Assembly: GCA_020437875.1 (NCBI GenBank)
Contig: JAGQVR010000157.1
Location: forward strand, 1-6,624
Length of the DNA stretch: 6,624 nt
From: Flavobacteriales bacterium
GTDB taxonomy: Bacteria > Bacteroidota > Bacteroidia > Flavobacteriales_F > PHOS-HE28
Direction of reading: 5' to 3'
The position numbers and the translations under genes were made by a program. The notes beneath the pieces are model-generated. The model was not told the DNA's origin. It did not search any database and was given only the letters and a program-made list of their open reading frames with translations. This document shows positions 1 to 6,222 of the stretch, piece after piece; the stretch's first letter is position 1, and each line of letters begins with the position of its first letter.

Positions 1-2
1 AG

Positions 3-65
3 GGGGCGGTGGAAATGGTCTTCGTGGACCCGGCCACCCCTCGACCGATGGTGATCAGCTCTTGA
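3..65 (+). CDS. C-terminal tail of an unidentified protein, possibly a hotdog-fold acyl-CoA thioesterase (5' end outside window)
   Basis: Reading from base 3, the plus strand gives a 20-residue open segment ending at a TGA at 63-65. The segment contains VEMVFVDPATPRPMVI. This resembles the last beta strand and tail of YbgC/FadM-type acyl-CoA thioesterases, which often end in a pattern like 'v.lvfvD.atgrp.pip'. The resemblance is from memory and covers very few residues. The other two plus frames also run open to a stop within the first 80 bases, so the frame choice rests on how protein-like this peptide looks. If real, the gene converges on the response regulator, whose stop lies 57 bases further right. 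The catalytic part would lie outside the window, so function cannot be confirmed. Confidence 0.4.
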   Translation, partial: GAVEMVFVDPATPRPMVISS

Positions 66-122
66 TCCTTTGTTGAGCGGAAGTTGTTCTTGCCGGACAG
101 GATGAAAATTGATCCGGTCGCA

Positions 123-770
123 TCAGGAAGCGTTCATTCCTCCGGGGAATGCTCGTCGCACCGCGTCCTGCCGCGAATGCACCTGCAACTTCTCATAGAT
201 GCCGCGCACATGGGTGCGCACCGTGTTGAGGCCCATCCCATGCTTCGCCGCGATCTCCTTGTACATCAGTCCAGCCGCCAATCCGTCCAGCACCTCCTGT
301 TCACGATCCGTGAGCTGCTCATGGCGGATCGCGGGCGCAACTGCTGCGTGCATGGAGGTCACCACCATGCGGGCGATCGCCGGGGTCATGGGTGAACCGC
401 CGCGGTGGATGTCGCACACGGCATCCGCAAGTTCAACACCCGGCGCGCTCTTGACAAGGTAACCGGTCGCACCAGCGCAAAGGGCCTGGAAGATGTAAGT
501 CGGATTCTCGAACACCGTGCTCATCAGGAATTGCATCGCCGGTTTCAAGGGCTTGGCCTGGCCGACGCAATCAACGCCACTGGTCCCTGGCATGCTGATG
601 TCCATGATCACCACATCAGCGTCCAACGCAGGAAGCGCCTGCAGGAAGGCATCGCCATTGCGGTAGGAGGCGACCACCTCGATGCGCGGATCGGCGCTGA
701 GCGATGCGGAGATGATCGCGCGCAGCGTGTTGTCGTCCTCAACAATGATCGTCCGTACAGGTTTGCCCAT
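123..770 (-). CDS. NarL/FixJ-family two-component response regulator (receiver + LuxR-type HTH)
   Basis: This is a cytoplasmic DNA-binding response regulator of 215 residues, the usual length for the NarL/FixJ class. Residues 5-120 form a receiver domain with acidic pocket E11-D12-D13, phosphoacceptor D57 (in VVIMDISMPG), switch threonine T85 and conserved lysine K107. Residues 150-210 form a LuxR/GerE helix-turn-helix, with LTDREQEVL at 153-161, KEIA at 171-174 and the recognition region NTVRTHV at 182-188. The key receiver residues are all present, so phosphorylation-dependent control is expected. The frame stays open upstream to an ATG at 836, which would overlap the kinase gene. I prefer the ATG at 770 because the receiver fold begins there and the upstream residues (MCPCLREALTQWLRR) only translate the kinase's 3' end. 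Neither start has a convincing ribosome-binding site. The gene lies 38 bases after the kinase stop and is almost certainly in the same operon. Its target genes are unknown; the divergent secreted-protein block is a candidate. Confidence 0.93.
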   Translation of the reverse strand: MGKPVRTIIVEDDNTLRAIISASLSADPRIEVVASYRNGDAFLQALPALDADVVIMDISMPGTSGVDCVGQAKPLKPAMQFLMSTVFENPTYIFQALCAGATGYLVKSAPGVELADAVCDIHRGGSPMTPAIARMVVTSMHAAVAPAIRHEQLTDREQEVLDGLAAGLMYKEIAAKHGMGLNTVRTHVRGIYEKLQVHSRQDAVRRAFPGGMNAS

Positions 771-808
771 GACCACGGACACCAAGGTAATTCGACGAAG
801 CCACTGGG

Positions 809-2671
809 TCAGAGCTTCCCGGAGGCACGGACACATGTACCCTGTCCTGGAGCCGCATTCACTTCCAACTTGCCGGAAAGTGAAGCGATGCGCTCGCGCA
901 TGTTCGGCAGACCCCGGCCCTCCATCGCGTCCGGGTCGAAACCTGAACCGTCATCCTGGACCTCGAATTGAAAGTGTTCCGGACCCAGCTCCAACGCGAT
1001 GTGAACGTGCTGTGCCTTGGCGTGCTTCAGTGCATTGTGCGCGGCTTCCCGGACCACGAGGTAGATGGCACGACGCGCATCCGGAGTGAGCGGGGCAACG
1101 GGTCCGCTGGTGCGCAGATCAAGATGTAGCTGGGTTGTGGAACCCATGAACATCCGCGTGAGTTGATCCCGAACATGGTCCAGAAGTCCCTGAGCGGTGT
1201 CAGCCCCTGGATCCACGGCCCACACCACATCGTTCAGGCCTTCCTTGAGCGACCGCGCCTCCATGCTCAACGCTTCAAGAGACACCTCGTTGGGCAGCGC
1301 ATTCTCCGGGCTGCCGCGAAGCAGATCGCCCATCAACGCCAGTTTAGTGAGGTTCCCGCCAAGCTCGTCGTGGATGTCACGTGCGATCCTGGTGCGCACC
1401 GCCTCGGCCTCGCGCTCACGCTCCGTACGGACCAGCTGTTCCTGGGTGGCCACCAACCGTTGATTGGTCCGCCCCAGTTCCGCTGCGAAACGCTTGCCTC
1501 TTCGAACTGCGCGGAACAGGAGTACACCGGCGATCAGCAGAACCACGCAGGCGATCGACGCGATGATCAACACACGACGCTGGGCGGAAAGCGCGGCGGC
1601 GGTGGCTTGCTGTTCGGCCTTCATTGTGATGCGCTCCTGGAAAGCGGCCGTGCGACGAGCCTCGTCTATGCCCAGGTGCAACTTGATCTCGGTCAACGCC
1701 GTATCGGCGGCCATGCGGCTTGCGCGCAGATCGCCCAACCTGTGATACGCGGTGGACTGAAGTTGTGCGATGGCATATCGACCCGCATGCAGTCCGTGAG
1801 CCACTGCAAAGCTGTCCGCTCGCTGCAGGTAGGGCAACGCATCTTCCGATCGATCGAGCGCCATGAGATAACGCGCCTCCATCAATTCCATGCGACTGGT
1901 ATTGATGCCGGAGGGTTCCGCACCGAAGGATTCGCGCGCCCGCAGCAGATGGAACGCAGCGGAATCAAGGTCCCCTGCTTCCATGTGGATGCGGAAACAG
2001 CCGTCGTGCGCATCGAACGCGGTGATCGGGGCGCGGTCCTGTATGCGAAGGGTGATCGCCTTGCGCCATAGCAACAGCGCACTGTCAGGCGCATTGGCCC
2101 GGTACAGCTGTTGGGCGAGCTCGCTGTAGGCCTGGGCAAGCGGTACCTTTCCATTCTTCGGGGTCAAGGCCAGGCAACGGCGCGCCCATTCCAGTGCACG
2201 TTGGTTGTCCTCGATCATGGCGCATTGCAATGAAAGGTGCTGGCATGCACCAGCCGCCTGAACGCTATCCCCGATCTCCAGCGCAGTACTGTACATGCGC
2301 TCGCTGTTGTGCATCGCGGATTCGAGATCGCCTTGGTAGGTCAGCGCATCGCCCAGCAGTCCGTAACTGTCGATCAGGTGCCTGCTCACCCGATCCCGCA
2401 CTTTGCCCACGGAGAGCTTCTCGCGATCAGCCTCGGCTACGGCCACCGCACGGCGAAGCACATCGATCTGCCTATCGATCTGCAGGCGCATGCTGAAGAT
2501 CACGGCCAGCCGGTTCATCTGTACCAGGCCGGTGGTATCGCCGGGGGCGTGCTCGTGCTCCCACGCGTCGACCACACGGAGCAGGCTATCCGTGTTGGTC
2601 CGCTGCGCGAAGGCCTCCAGCCCGAAGAGCACGGAGCCGAACAGGAACAACAGGCGGAGCGCGCGGATCAT
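809..2671 (-). CDS. Sensor histidine kinase with periplasmic TPR-like region and HisKA_3/HATPase_c core
   Basis: This 620-residue inner-membrane kinase should phosphorylate the adjacent NarL-type regulator. Residues 1-22 form a signal peptide (MIRALRLLFLFGSVLFGLEAF then AQ). Residues 25-350 are helical and rich in A, L, R and E, with TPR-like helix pairs, for example around 96-135, 137-175, 180-210 and 230-320. This region should lie in the periplasm. One transmembrane helix spans about 367-389, followed by a coiled-coil linker at 392-425. The HisKA_3 dimerisation domain carries RDIHDELGGN with the phospho-acceptor H434, then NDVVWAVDPGAD at 480-491, a pattern typical of Bacteroidota kinases of this class. 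The ATPase domain has an N box at N546 (REAAHNALKH), G1 at D574-G577 (DGSG), G2 at G585-G587 (GRGLPNM) and a final GQGT at 609-612. All catalytic elements are present. The ligand or partner sensed by the TPR region cannot be told. The gene opens the operon and faces the secreted-protein block across 113 bases. Confidence 0.94.
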   Translation of the reverse strand: MIRALRLLFLFGSVLFGLEAFAQRTNTDSLLRVVDAWEHEHAPGDTTGLVQMNRLAVIFSMRLQIDRQIDVLRRAVAVAEADREKLSVGKVRDRVSRHLIDSYGLLGDALTYQGDLESAMHNSERMYSTALEIGDSVQAAGACQHLSLQCAMIEDNQRALEWARRCLALTPKNGKVPLAQAYSELAQQLYRANAPDSALLLWRKAITLRIQDRAPITAFDAHDGCFRIHMEAGDLDSAAFHLLRARESFGAEPSGINTSRMELMEARYLMALDRSEDALPYLQRADSFAVAHGLHAGRYAIAQLQSTAYHRLGDLRASRMAADTALTEIKLHLGIDEARRTAAFQERITMKAEQQATAAALSAQRRVLIIASIACVVLLIAGVLLFRAVRRGKRFAAELGRTNQRLVATQEQLVRTEREREAEAVRTRIARDIHDELGGNLTKLALMGDLLRGSPENALPNEVSLEALSMEARSLKEGLNDVVWAVDPGADTAQGLLDHVRDQLTRMFMGSTTQLHLDLRTSGPVAPLTPDARRAIYLVVREAAHNALKHAKAQHVHIALELGPEHFQFEVQDDGSGFDPDAMEGRGLPNMRERIASLSGKLEVNAAPGQGTCVRASGKL

Positions 2672-2784
2672 CCTTCAAATGTCGCACAGGTGGGCTTGGC
2701 GACCACGGGATCCTCCTCGCATCAAGATGTTAGGGAGAGTGACACTCCTCCGGATTCCATTTGTACACGCCAAAAGTCTCCGCC
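2672..2784. promoter_or_regulatory. Divergent intergenic control region between the kinase operon and the secreted-protein block
   Basis: These 113 bases separate two divergently transcribed units, so both promoters should lie here or just inside the gene starts. Plus-strand TCCATTTG at 2755-2762 resembles the Bacteroidota -7 element (TAnnTTTG) with one mismatch. I see no good TTG/TTTG -33 partner at the right distance, so it is not called as a promoter. No Shine-Dalgarno-like sequence precedes the ATG at 2785, which is common in this phylum. A dyad within the region is listed separately. The position makes regulatory function likely; the exact elements are unresolved. Confidence 0.6.
2733..2751. 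promoter_or_regulatory. Imperfect 19-bp dyad, candidate operator
   Basis: The sequence GGGAGAGTGACACTCCTCC reads as an inverted repeat around the A at 2742. The inner arms GAGTG/CACTC pair perfectly, then there are two mismatches and a further GG/CC match, giving 7 of 9 paired positions. A one-base centre cannot form an RNA hairpin loop, so if functional it would act as a DNA site for a dimeric regulator. It lies 33 bases upstream of the fibre gene's ATG. NarL-family regulators commonly bind such dyads, and one is encoded next door. A short dyad of this quality can also arise by chance in 113 bases. Confidence 0.3.
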
Positions 2785-4440
2785 ATGATCGTCCGTCACC
2801 TTCTCCTCCTGCTCTTGATCACGATCACATCAGCCCATGCCAGCGCCCAAGCCCCGGCATTGATGAACTACCAGGCTGCAGCCCGGGATGGCGGCGGCGT
2901 GTTGCTGGTGAGCACCGCGCTCACCGTGCGTTTCACCGTGCGGACCGGAAGCGCCAACGGCACCAACGTTTACCGCGAAACGCATGGCGTGACCACCAAC
3001 GCGTACGGCGTGTTCAACGCGCAGGTGGGCGGCGGCACGGTGGTGAGCGGCAGTTTCGCCGGGATCGACTGGGGCGGGAACAGCCATTGGCTGCAGGTGG
3101 AGGTGAACCCAGGTGGCGGGTATGTGGATCTGGGCGCAGAACAAATGGTGAGCGTGCCGTATGCCAAGTATGCGGAGAGCAGCGGCGGTGGATCAAGCGG
3201 TTGGGGACTGACCGGCAATTCGGGTACGGATCCCACCACGGACTTCATCGGCACGAATGATGCACAACCCCTGGTCTTCAAGGTGAACGGGGTCGAAGCC
3301 GGCAGGATCGGGCTGGTCGGCTCGGGGAACACCAGCCTTGGCGCCAGCTCACTTGCCGCGAATACCACCGGTACCAGCAACACGGCCATGGGAAGCGGTG
3401 CCTTGCAGTTCAACTCCTCCGGCGAACACAACACGGCGGTCGGTACCGGTGCTCTGTACGTGAACACGGCAAGCGGGAATACAGCGATCGGCTCTTTGGC
3501 ATTGGCGGCCAACGGGAGCGGGGTCGGGAACACGGCAGTAGGAAATTCAACCCTTTTCACGAACACCACCGGCTACGGGAATTCAGCGCTGGGTGACCAT
3601 GCTCTGGAATTCAACAACGGTGATCAGAACACCGCGATCGGTTCCGAGGCACTCCGCATCAACTCGACAGGGCAAGGCAATTGTGCGATCGGGTCCCTCA
3701 GCTTACGGTACAATAGCACTGGATCGCAGAACACCGGGATCGGCAGGTACGCGCTGTTGAACAACTCCATTGGCGCTGATAATGTGGCGATCGGTGTTCA
3801 ATCACAATACCAGAACACGACAGGAACCTTCAATACGACCATTGGGAATTTCGCTCTGACCAATAATCTGATCGGCGACGACAATGTGTCAGTTGGCTGG
3901 GGTTCCGGAACCACATCCAGCTTCACGAACACGATCAACATCGGCAACTATGGATACCTCAACGCTTTCGGCAACCAGGCGTTCATCGGGAACCTGAGTA
4001 CCATTTGGAACGGGGGGAACGTCACGTGGTCCACCTACTCGGATGAACGCGTGAAGACCGATGTGCGCGACGACGTACACGGTCTGGATTTCATCACACG
4101 CCTGCGACCGATCACCTATCACCGCGACATCGACCGACAGGCCGAACTCACCGGGAACAAGCCCACACGCGACTTTCCAGAGAAGTACGACATCGAACGG
4201 ATCAAATTCAGCGGCTTCCTGGCGCAGCAGGTGGAGCACGCAGCACAGGAGGTCGGGTACGAATTCAGCGGCGTTACCCCACCACCGAACGATAACCAAC
4301 TGTACACCGTGAGCTACGAGCAGTTCGTGGTGCCACTGGTGAAGGCCGTGCAGGAGCAGCAGGACATGATCCTGGAACTCCAAGCCGAGGTCGAGGCGCT
4401 GCGCCAGTTGCTCGGGACCATGAAGAACGGAAAGCCATGA
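2785..4440 (+). CDS. Secreted fibre-like protein: NTAIG-repeat (YadA-head-like) stalk with C-terminal peptidase S74 chaperone domain
   Basis: This is a 551-residue exported protein. Residues 1-22 are a signal peptide (MIVRHLLLLLLITITSAHASAQ, cleavage after ASA or nearby). Residues 23-132 match an N-terminal module common in Bacteroidota surface proteins: MNYQAAARD, then VYRETHGVTTNAYGVFN, IDWGGNSHWLQVEVN and MVSVPYAKYAE. A Gly/Ser-rich linker follows. Residues 182-403 hold a ladder of NTAIGxxALxxNxTGxx repeats, likely a beta-solenoid or beta-roll resembling YadA-type heads. Residues 419-551 are an S74 (endosialidase-type) intramolecular chaperone, with SDERVK at 419-424, LRPITYHRD, GFLAQQVE and YEQFVVPLVKAVQEQQ, ending in a coiled coil. 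In characterised phage tailspikes this domain drives trimerisation and then cuts itself off. The frame is open back to a TTG at 2761, but the ATG at 2785 puts the signal peptide right at the start. No T9SS sorting domain is present. It overlaps the next gene by ATGA. Surface fibre or adhesin is the best guess; the ligand is unknown. Confidence 0.9.
   Translation: MIVRHLLLLLLITITSAHASAQAPALMNYQAAARDGGGVLLVSTALTVRFTVRTGSANGTNVYRETHGVTTNAYGVFNAQVGGGTVVSGSFAGIDWGGNSHWLQVEVNPGGGYVDLGAEQMVSVPYAKYAESSGGGSSGWGLTGNSGTDPTTDFIGTNDAQPLVFKVNGVEAGRIGLVGSGNTSLGASSLAANTTGTSNTAMGSGALQFNSSGEHNTAVGTGALYVNTASGNTAIGSLALAANGSGVGNTAVGNSTLFTNTTGYGNSALGDHALEFNNGDQNTAIGSEALRINSTGQGNCAIGSLSLRYNSTGSQNTGIGRYALLNNSIGADNVAIGVQSQYQNTTGTFNTTIGNFALTNNLIGDDNVSVGWGSGTTSSFTNTINIGNYGYLNAFGNQAFIGNLSTIWNGGNVTWSTYSDERVKTDVRDDVHGLDFITRLRPITYHRDIDRQAELTGNKPTRDFPEKYDIERIKFSGFLAQQVEHAAQEVGYEFSGVTPPPNDNQLYTVSYEQFVVPLVKAVQEQQDMILELQAEVEALRQLLGTMKNGKP
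3328..3993 (+). repeat. 17-residue (51-bp) NTAIG coding repeat ladder
   Basis: Counting from the ATG at 2785, repeat-start asparagines fall at residues 182, 199, 216, 232, 249, 266, 282, 299, 316, 333, 350 and 367. Two degenerate copies follow at 382 and 397. Spacing is 17 residues, with 16 at two places and 15 at the end. The consensus is N-T-A-I/V-G-x-x-A-L-x-x-N-x-T-G-x-x. At DNA level the copies have diverged, with only short shared stretches such as AACAC(C/G)GC(G)ATCGG, so the array is old or under protein-level constraint rather than freshly expanded. The later copies look less GC-rich than the flanks. Confidence 0.88.
4039..4056 (+). other. Predicted S74 self-cleavage motif (SDERVK)
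   Basis: Residues 419-424 of the fibre protein read SDERVK, matching the S-D-x-R-(L/V)-K motif of S74 chaperones. In the endosialidase family the chain is cut just before this serine, with the serine and the lysine five residues on acting together. Both are present here as S419 and K424. Cleavage would leave a fibre of about residues 23-418 and release a chaperone of 133 residues. Whether this bacterial homologue actually cuts itself cannot be seen from sequence. Confidence 0.55.
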
Positions 4441-4922
4441 GGGCGCTCTGTGCCACGATCTGCCTGCTCTTGTTCCTTACCACTCCTGCGCAGGTGGTGC
4501 TGGAGCGGAGCCTGCTCTGCTCTTGGGGCTCCATCAGCACTGCAGGAAGCATCTCATTGGAAGCTACACTGGGTGATCTAGTGGTGAGCTCGGCGGTCAG
4601 CCCATCATTATTGGCCACTCAGGGATTTCAGCAGACCCATCCGGACATCACTACCAGTCTTCCAAATGAACACCCTTCGGACATCGGCGTGTTCCCCAAC
4701 CCGACACCTGATCGGTTGACGATCATGCTACCGGAACTCCTTGCAGGCGTGGCGCAGTTCGCCCTCTTCGATGCTTCCTGTCGGTCGGTCCAGATAGCGG
4801 CCCAACGCATGGATGACCGCTTCCTGATCGACCTGTCCGCCCTATCCTCCGGCAACTACTTCCTGCGCATCCTTCGCGACCTTGAACCACCCACCACCAT
4901 CAAGATCATGAAACAGGAATGA
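4437..4922 (+). CDS. Small secreted protein with T9SS type A sorting domain
   Basis: This is a 161-residue exported protein. Residues 1-18 form a signal peptide (MRALCATICLLLFLTTPA, then QV). Residues 27-66 carry a pattern seen in many short Bacteroidota T9SS cargo proteins: SWGSISTAGSISLEATLGDLVV, interrupted by a few residues and ending in LLATQGFQQ. From about residue 83 a T9SS type A C-terminal domain follows, with VFPNPTPDRL at 85-94, a middle strand FALFDASCRSVQI, then LSSGNYFLRI and the terminal KIMKQE. T9SS cargo is moved across the outer membrane and anchored or released after removal of this domain. Only about 65 residues of mature protein remain, too few for an obvious enzyme, so a linker or anchor role is possible. 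The start ATG overlaps the previous stop as ATGA, and GGAAAG at 4429-4434 is a fair ribosome-binding site. Translation is therefore likely coupled to the fibre gene. Function is unknown. Confidence 0.85.
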   Translation: MRALCATICLLLFLTTPAQVVLERSLLCSWGSISTAGSISLEATLGDLVVSSAVSPSLLATQGFQQTHPDITTSLPNEHPSDIGVFPNPTPDRLTIMLPELLAGVAQFALFDASCRSVQIAAQRMDDRFLIDLSALSSGNYFLRILRDLEPPTTIKIMKQE

Positions 4923-4976
4923 GCGATCCGCTTCTTCCAACAACAACATCGGCATCCCACTTCAGACCCAGTGAAC

Positions 4977-6173
4977 ATGAACGCACGCTACGTGATCATC
5001 GCTGCTTTCACTCTTTCGGCCACAGTCCAACTCAGCGGGCAATCCTATGCCGATCGCATCATCTATTCGCGCCTGGAAGCCAACCACGCCAGTATGCGAT
5101 TGAGCGATGGCGCAGGCCTGGATACGATGCTTATCGACAGTGCCACCGTGCCGCGATTGGTCATGGACGGGCGCTACCTGCTCTACTTGAGCAATACGCT
5201 GATCAACGGATCCGCCAACAACCTGCTTTCAGGCGGCCAATGGAACCGGCGCACCTTGGCCACAGGCAATGATGTCACGCTCTACAACAGCACCGACTTC
5301 ACGCAAGGCTACGACCTCTTCCTCAGCGACAGCACTTCGGCAGTGGCGTACGCCTGCAACATCTTCAACAACAATTTCGACAACACCTCCGTGCTCGGCA
5401 CCATCACCACCGACTGTAACGACGACTTTCCGCGCATCCGCCAGAGCGATGAGCTGATCGTCGGCCACAACGTCTTCAGCTCGTTGTTCACAGTGCAACG
5501 CGATGGCACTGGGCGAACAGCGGTCCCCAACACCGTACAGTACGACATGTGGCCCACCTGGTCCCCCGATGGGGAGTGGATCCTGTTCGGCAGAAGTAAC
5601 TCGACCTACTCCCCGGCGGACTATGCCTTGAATGTGGTGAACTACTTCAAGATCAAGCAGAACGGGGACAGTCTGACCAAGTTGACGTGGAACGCGCCGA
5701 ACGACATGGCCACCTTCACCGGCAATCCGATCTGGACGGACAACGGCGAAAGCTTCATCGCCGCAGGCACCTTGAACGGCCGGTACGGTCTGATGGAGAT
5801 CGCGGCGGATGGAAGTATGTACGCGGATACCATACCAACAGCCTTGGGCGGTCCGATCTATTACCTCACGGGTACGCCACAGCCCCGGCTTTCGATCAGC
5901 ATAAAGGAACGGCGCGCGGCGGCCCCGGCAATCCTTCTCGGACCGAATCCCGCCACCGGACAGGTCGTGGTCCTCTGGACAGACGCTCCCACGATCCTCC
6001 AAGAAGTACGCATAATGGATGCAACGGGAAGAACGCTCCAGGTCGTCCGGGGCTTCAAGCCAGCCGTGGATCGGTTGGATGTGAGCGACCAGGTATCCGG
6101 TCTCTACATGGTCCAAATCCGGAAGACAGACGGTGCAAAACACACCGAGCGGCTGGTGGTAGCGGGTCGGTGA
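4977..6173 (+). CDS. Secreted PD40/TolB-like beta-propeller protein with T9SS sorting domain
   Basis: This is a 398-residue exported protein of unknown role. Residues 1-21 are a signal peptide (MNARYVIIAAFTLSATVQLSG). Residues 22-300 look like PD40-type propeller blades, as in TolB and the N-terminal domains of prolyl oligopeptidases. The visible blade motifs are VPRLVMDGRYLLYLS at 58-72, DDFPRIRQSDELIVG at 149-163, MWPTWSPDGEWILFG at 191-205 and GNPIWTDNGESFIAAG at 249-264. No peptidase or other catalytic domain follows. Instead residues 314-398 form a T9SS type A sorting domain with LLGPNPATG, VRIMDATGRTLQVV, VSGLYMVQI and a terminal RLVVAGR. The likely job is extracellular binding or scaffolding. 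A GTG two codons upstream, at 4971, is an alternative start. ATG at 4977 is preferred for the signal peptide, and neither start has a clear ribosome-binding site. It follows the small T9SS protein by 54 bases, so co-transcription is plausible. Confidence 0.85.
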   Translation: MNARYVIIAAFTLSATVQLSGQSYADRIIYSRLEANHASMRLSDGAGLDTMLIDSATVPRLVMDGRYLLYLSNTLINGSANNLLSGGQWNRRTLATGNDVTLYNSTDFTQGYDLFLSDSTSAVAYACNIFNNNFDNTSVLGTITTDCNDDFPRIRQSDELIVGHNVFSSLFTVQRDGTGRTAVPNTVQYDMWPTWSPDGEWILFGRSNSTYSPADYALNVVNYFKIKQNGDSLTKLTWNAPNDMATFTGNPIWTDNGESFIAAGTLNGRYGLMEIAADGSMYADTIPTALGGPIYYLTGTPQPRLSISIKERRAAAPAILLGPNPATGQVVVLWTDAPTILQEVRIMDATGRTLQVVRGFKPAVDRLDVSDQVSGLYMVQIRKTDGAKHTERLVVAGR

Positions 6174-6222
6174 TCGACCTGCAAGTCTCACCGGTCCAAT
6201 GGGAATGGACAGCGGAAGCCGG

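Noticed and set aside
66..122. Possible terminator hairpin between the left-edge gene and the response regulator (CCGGA...TCCGG)
   Set aside because: The stem is only 5-6 pairs with a 15-base loop and no T-tract on either strand.
1163..2071. Plus-strand open frame of 302 codons opposite the kinase gene
   Set aside because: It lies entirely within the kinase gene, has no recognisable domain, and its composition is what an antisense frame of GC-rich coding DNA gives. The kinase has complete motifs in the same DNA.
2755..2762. TCCATTTG as a Bacteroidota -7 promoter element
   Set aside because: It matches TAnnTTTG at all but one fixed position, but no convincing -33 TTG/TTTG element is found at the expected distance.
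2403..3260. Plus-strand open frame of 285 codons running across the intergenic region
   Set aside because: It crosses the antisense of the kinase start, the control region and the fibre gene in another frame, with low-complexity Arg/Ser-rich sequence and no domain.
3328..3993. Repeat array considered as CRISPR or a recent tandem duplication
   Set aside because: The periodicity is at protein level in one open frame; DNA copies are diverged and there are no identical repeats with unique spacers.
2785..4440. Prophage tail fibre gene
   Set aside because: The protein has a Sec signal peptide and a Bacteroidota surface-protein N-terminal module, and the neighbours are signalling and T9SS cargo genes rather than phage structural genes.
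5229..6191. Minus-strand open frame of 320 codons opposite the propeller gene
   Set aside because: No domain or signal peptide is seen and it covers the antisense of a protein with clear signal peptide, PD40 blades and sorting domain. It is a shadow frame.
6194..6210. Small hairpin GTCCA-atgggaa-TGGAC between convergent genes
   Set aside because: Position suits a bidirectional terminator, but the stem is only 5 bp and no T-run follows on either strand, so it is not called.
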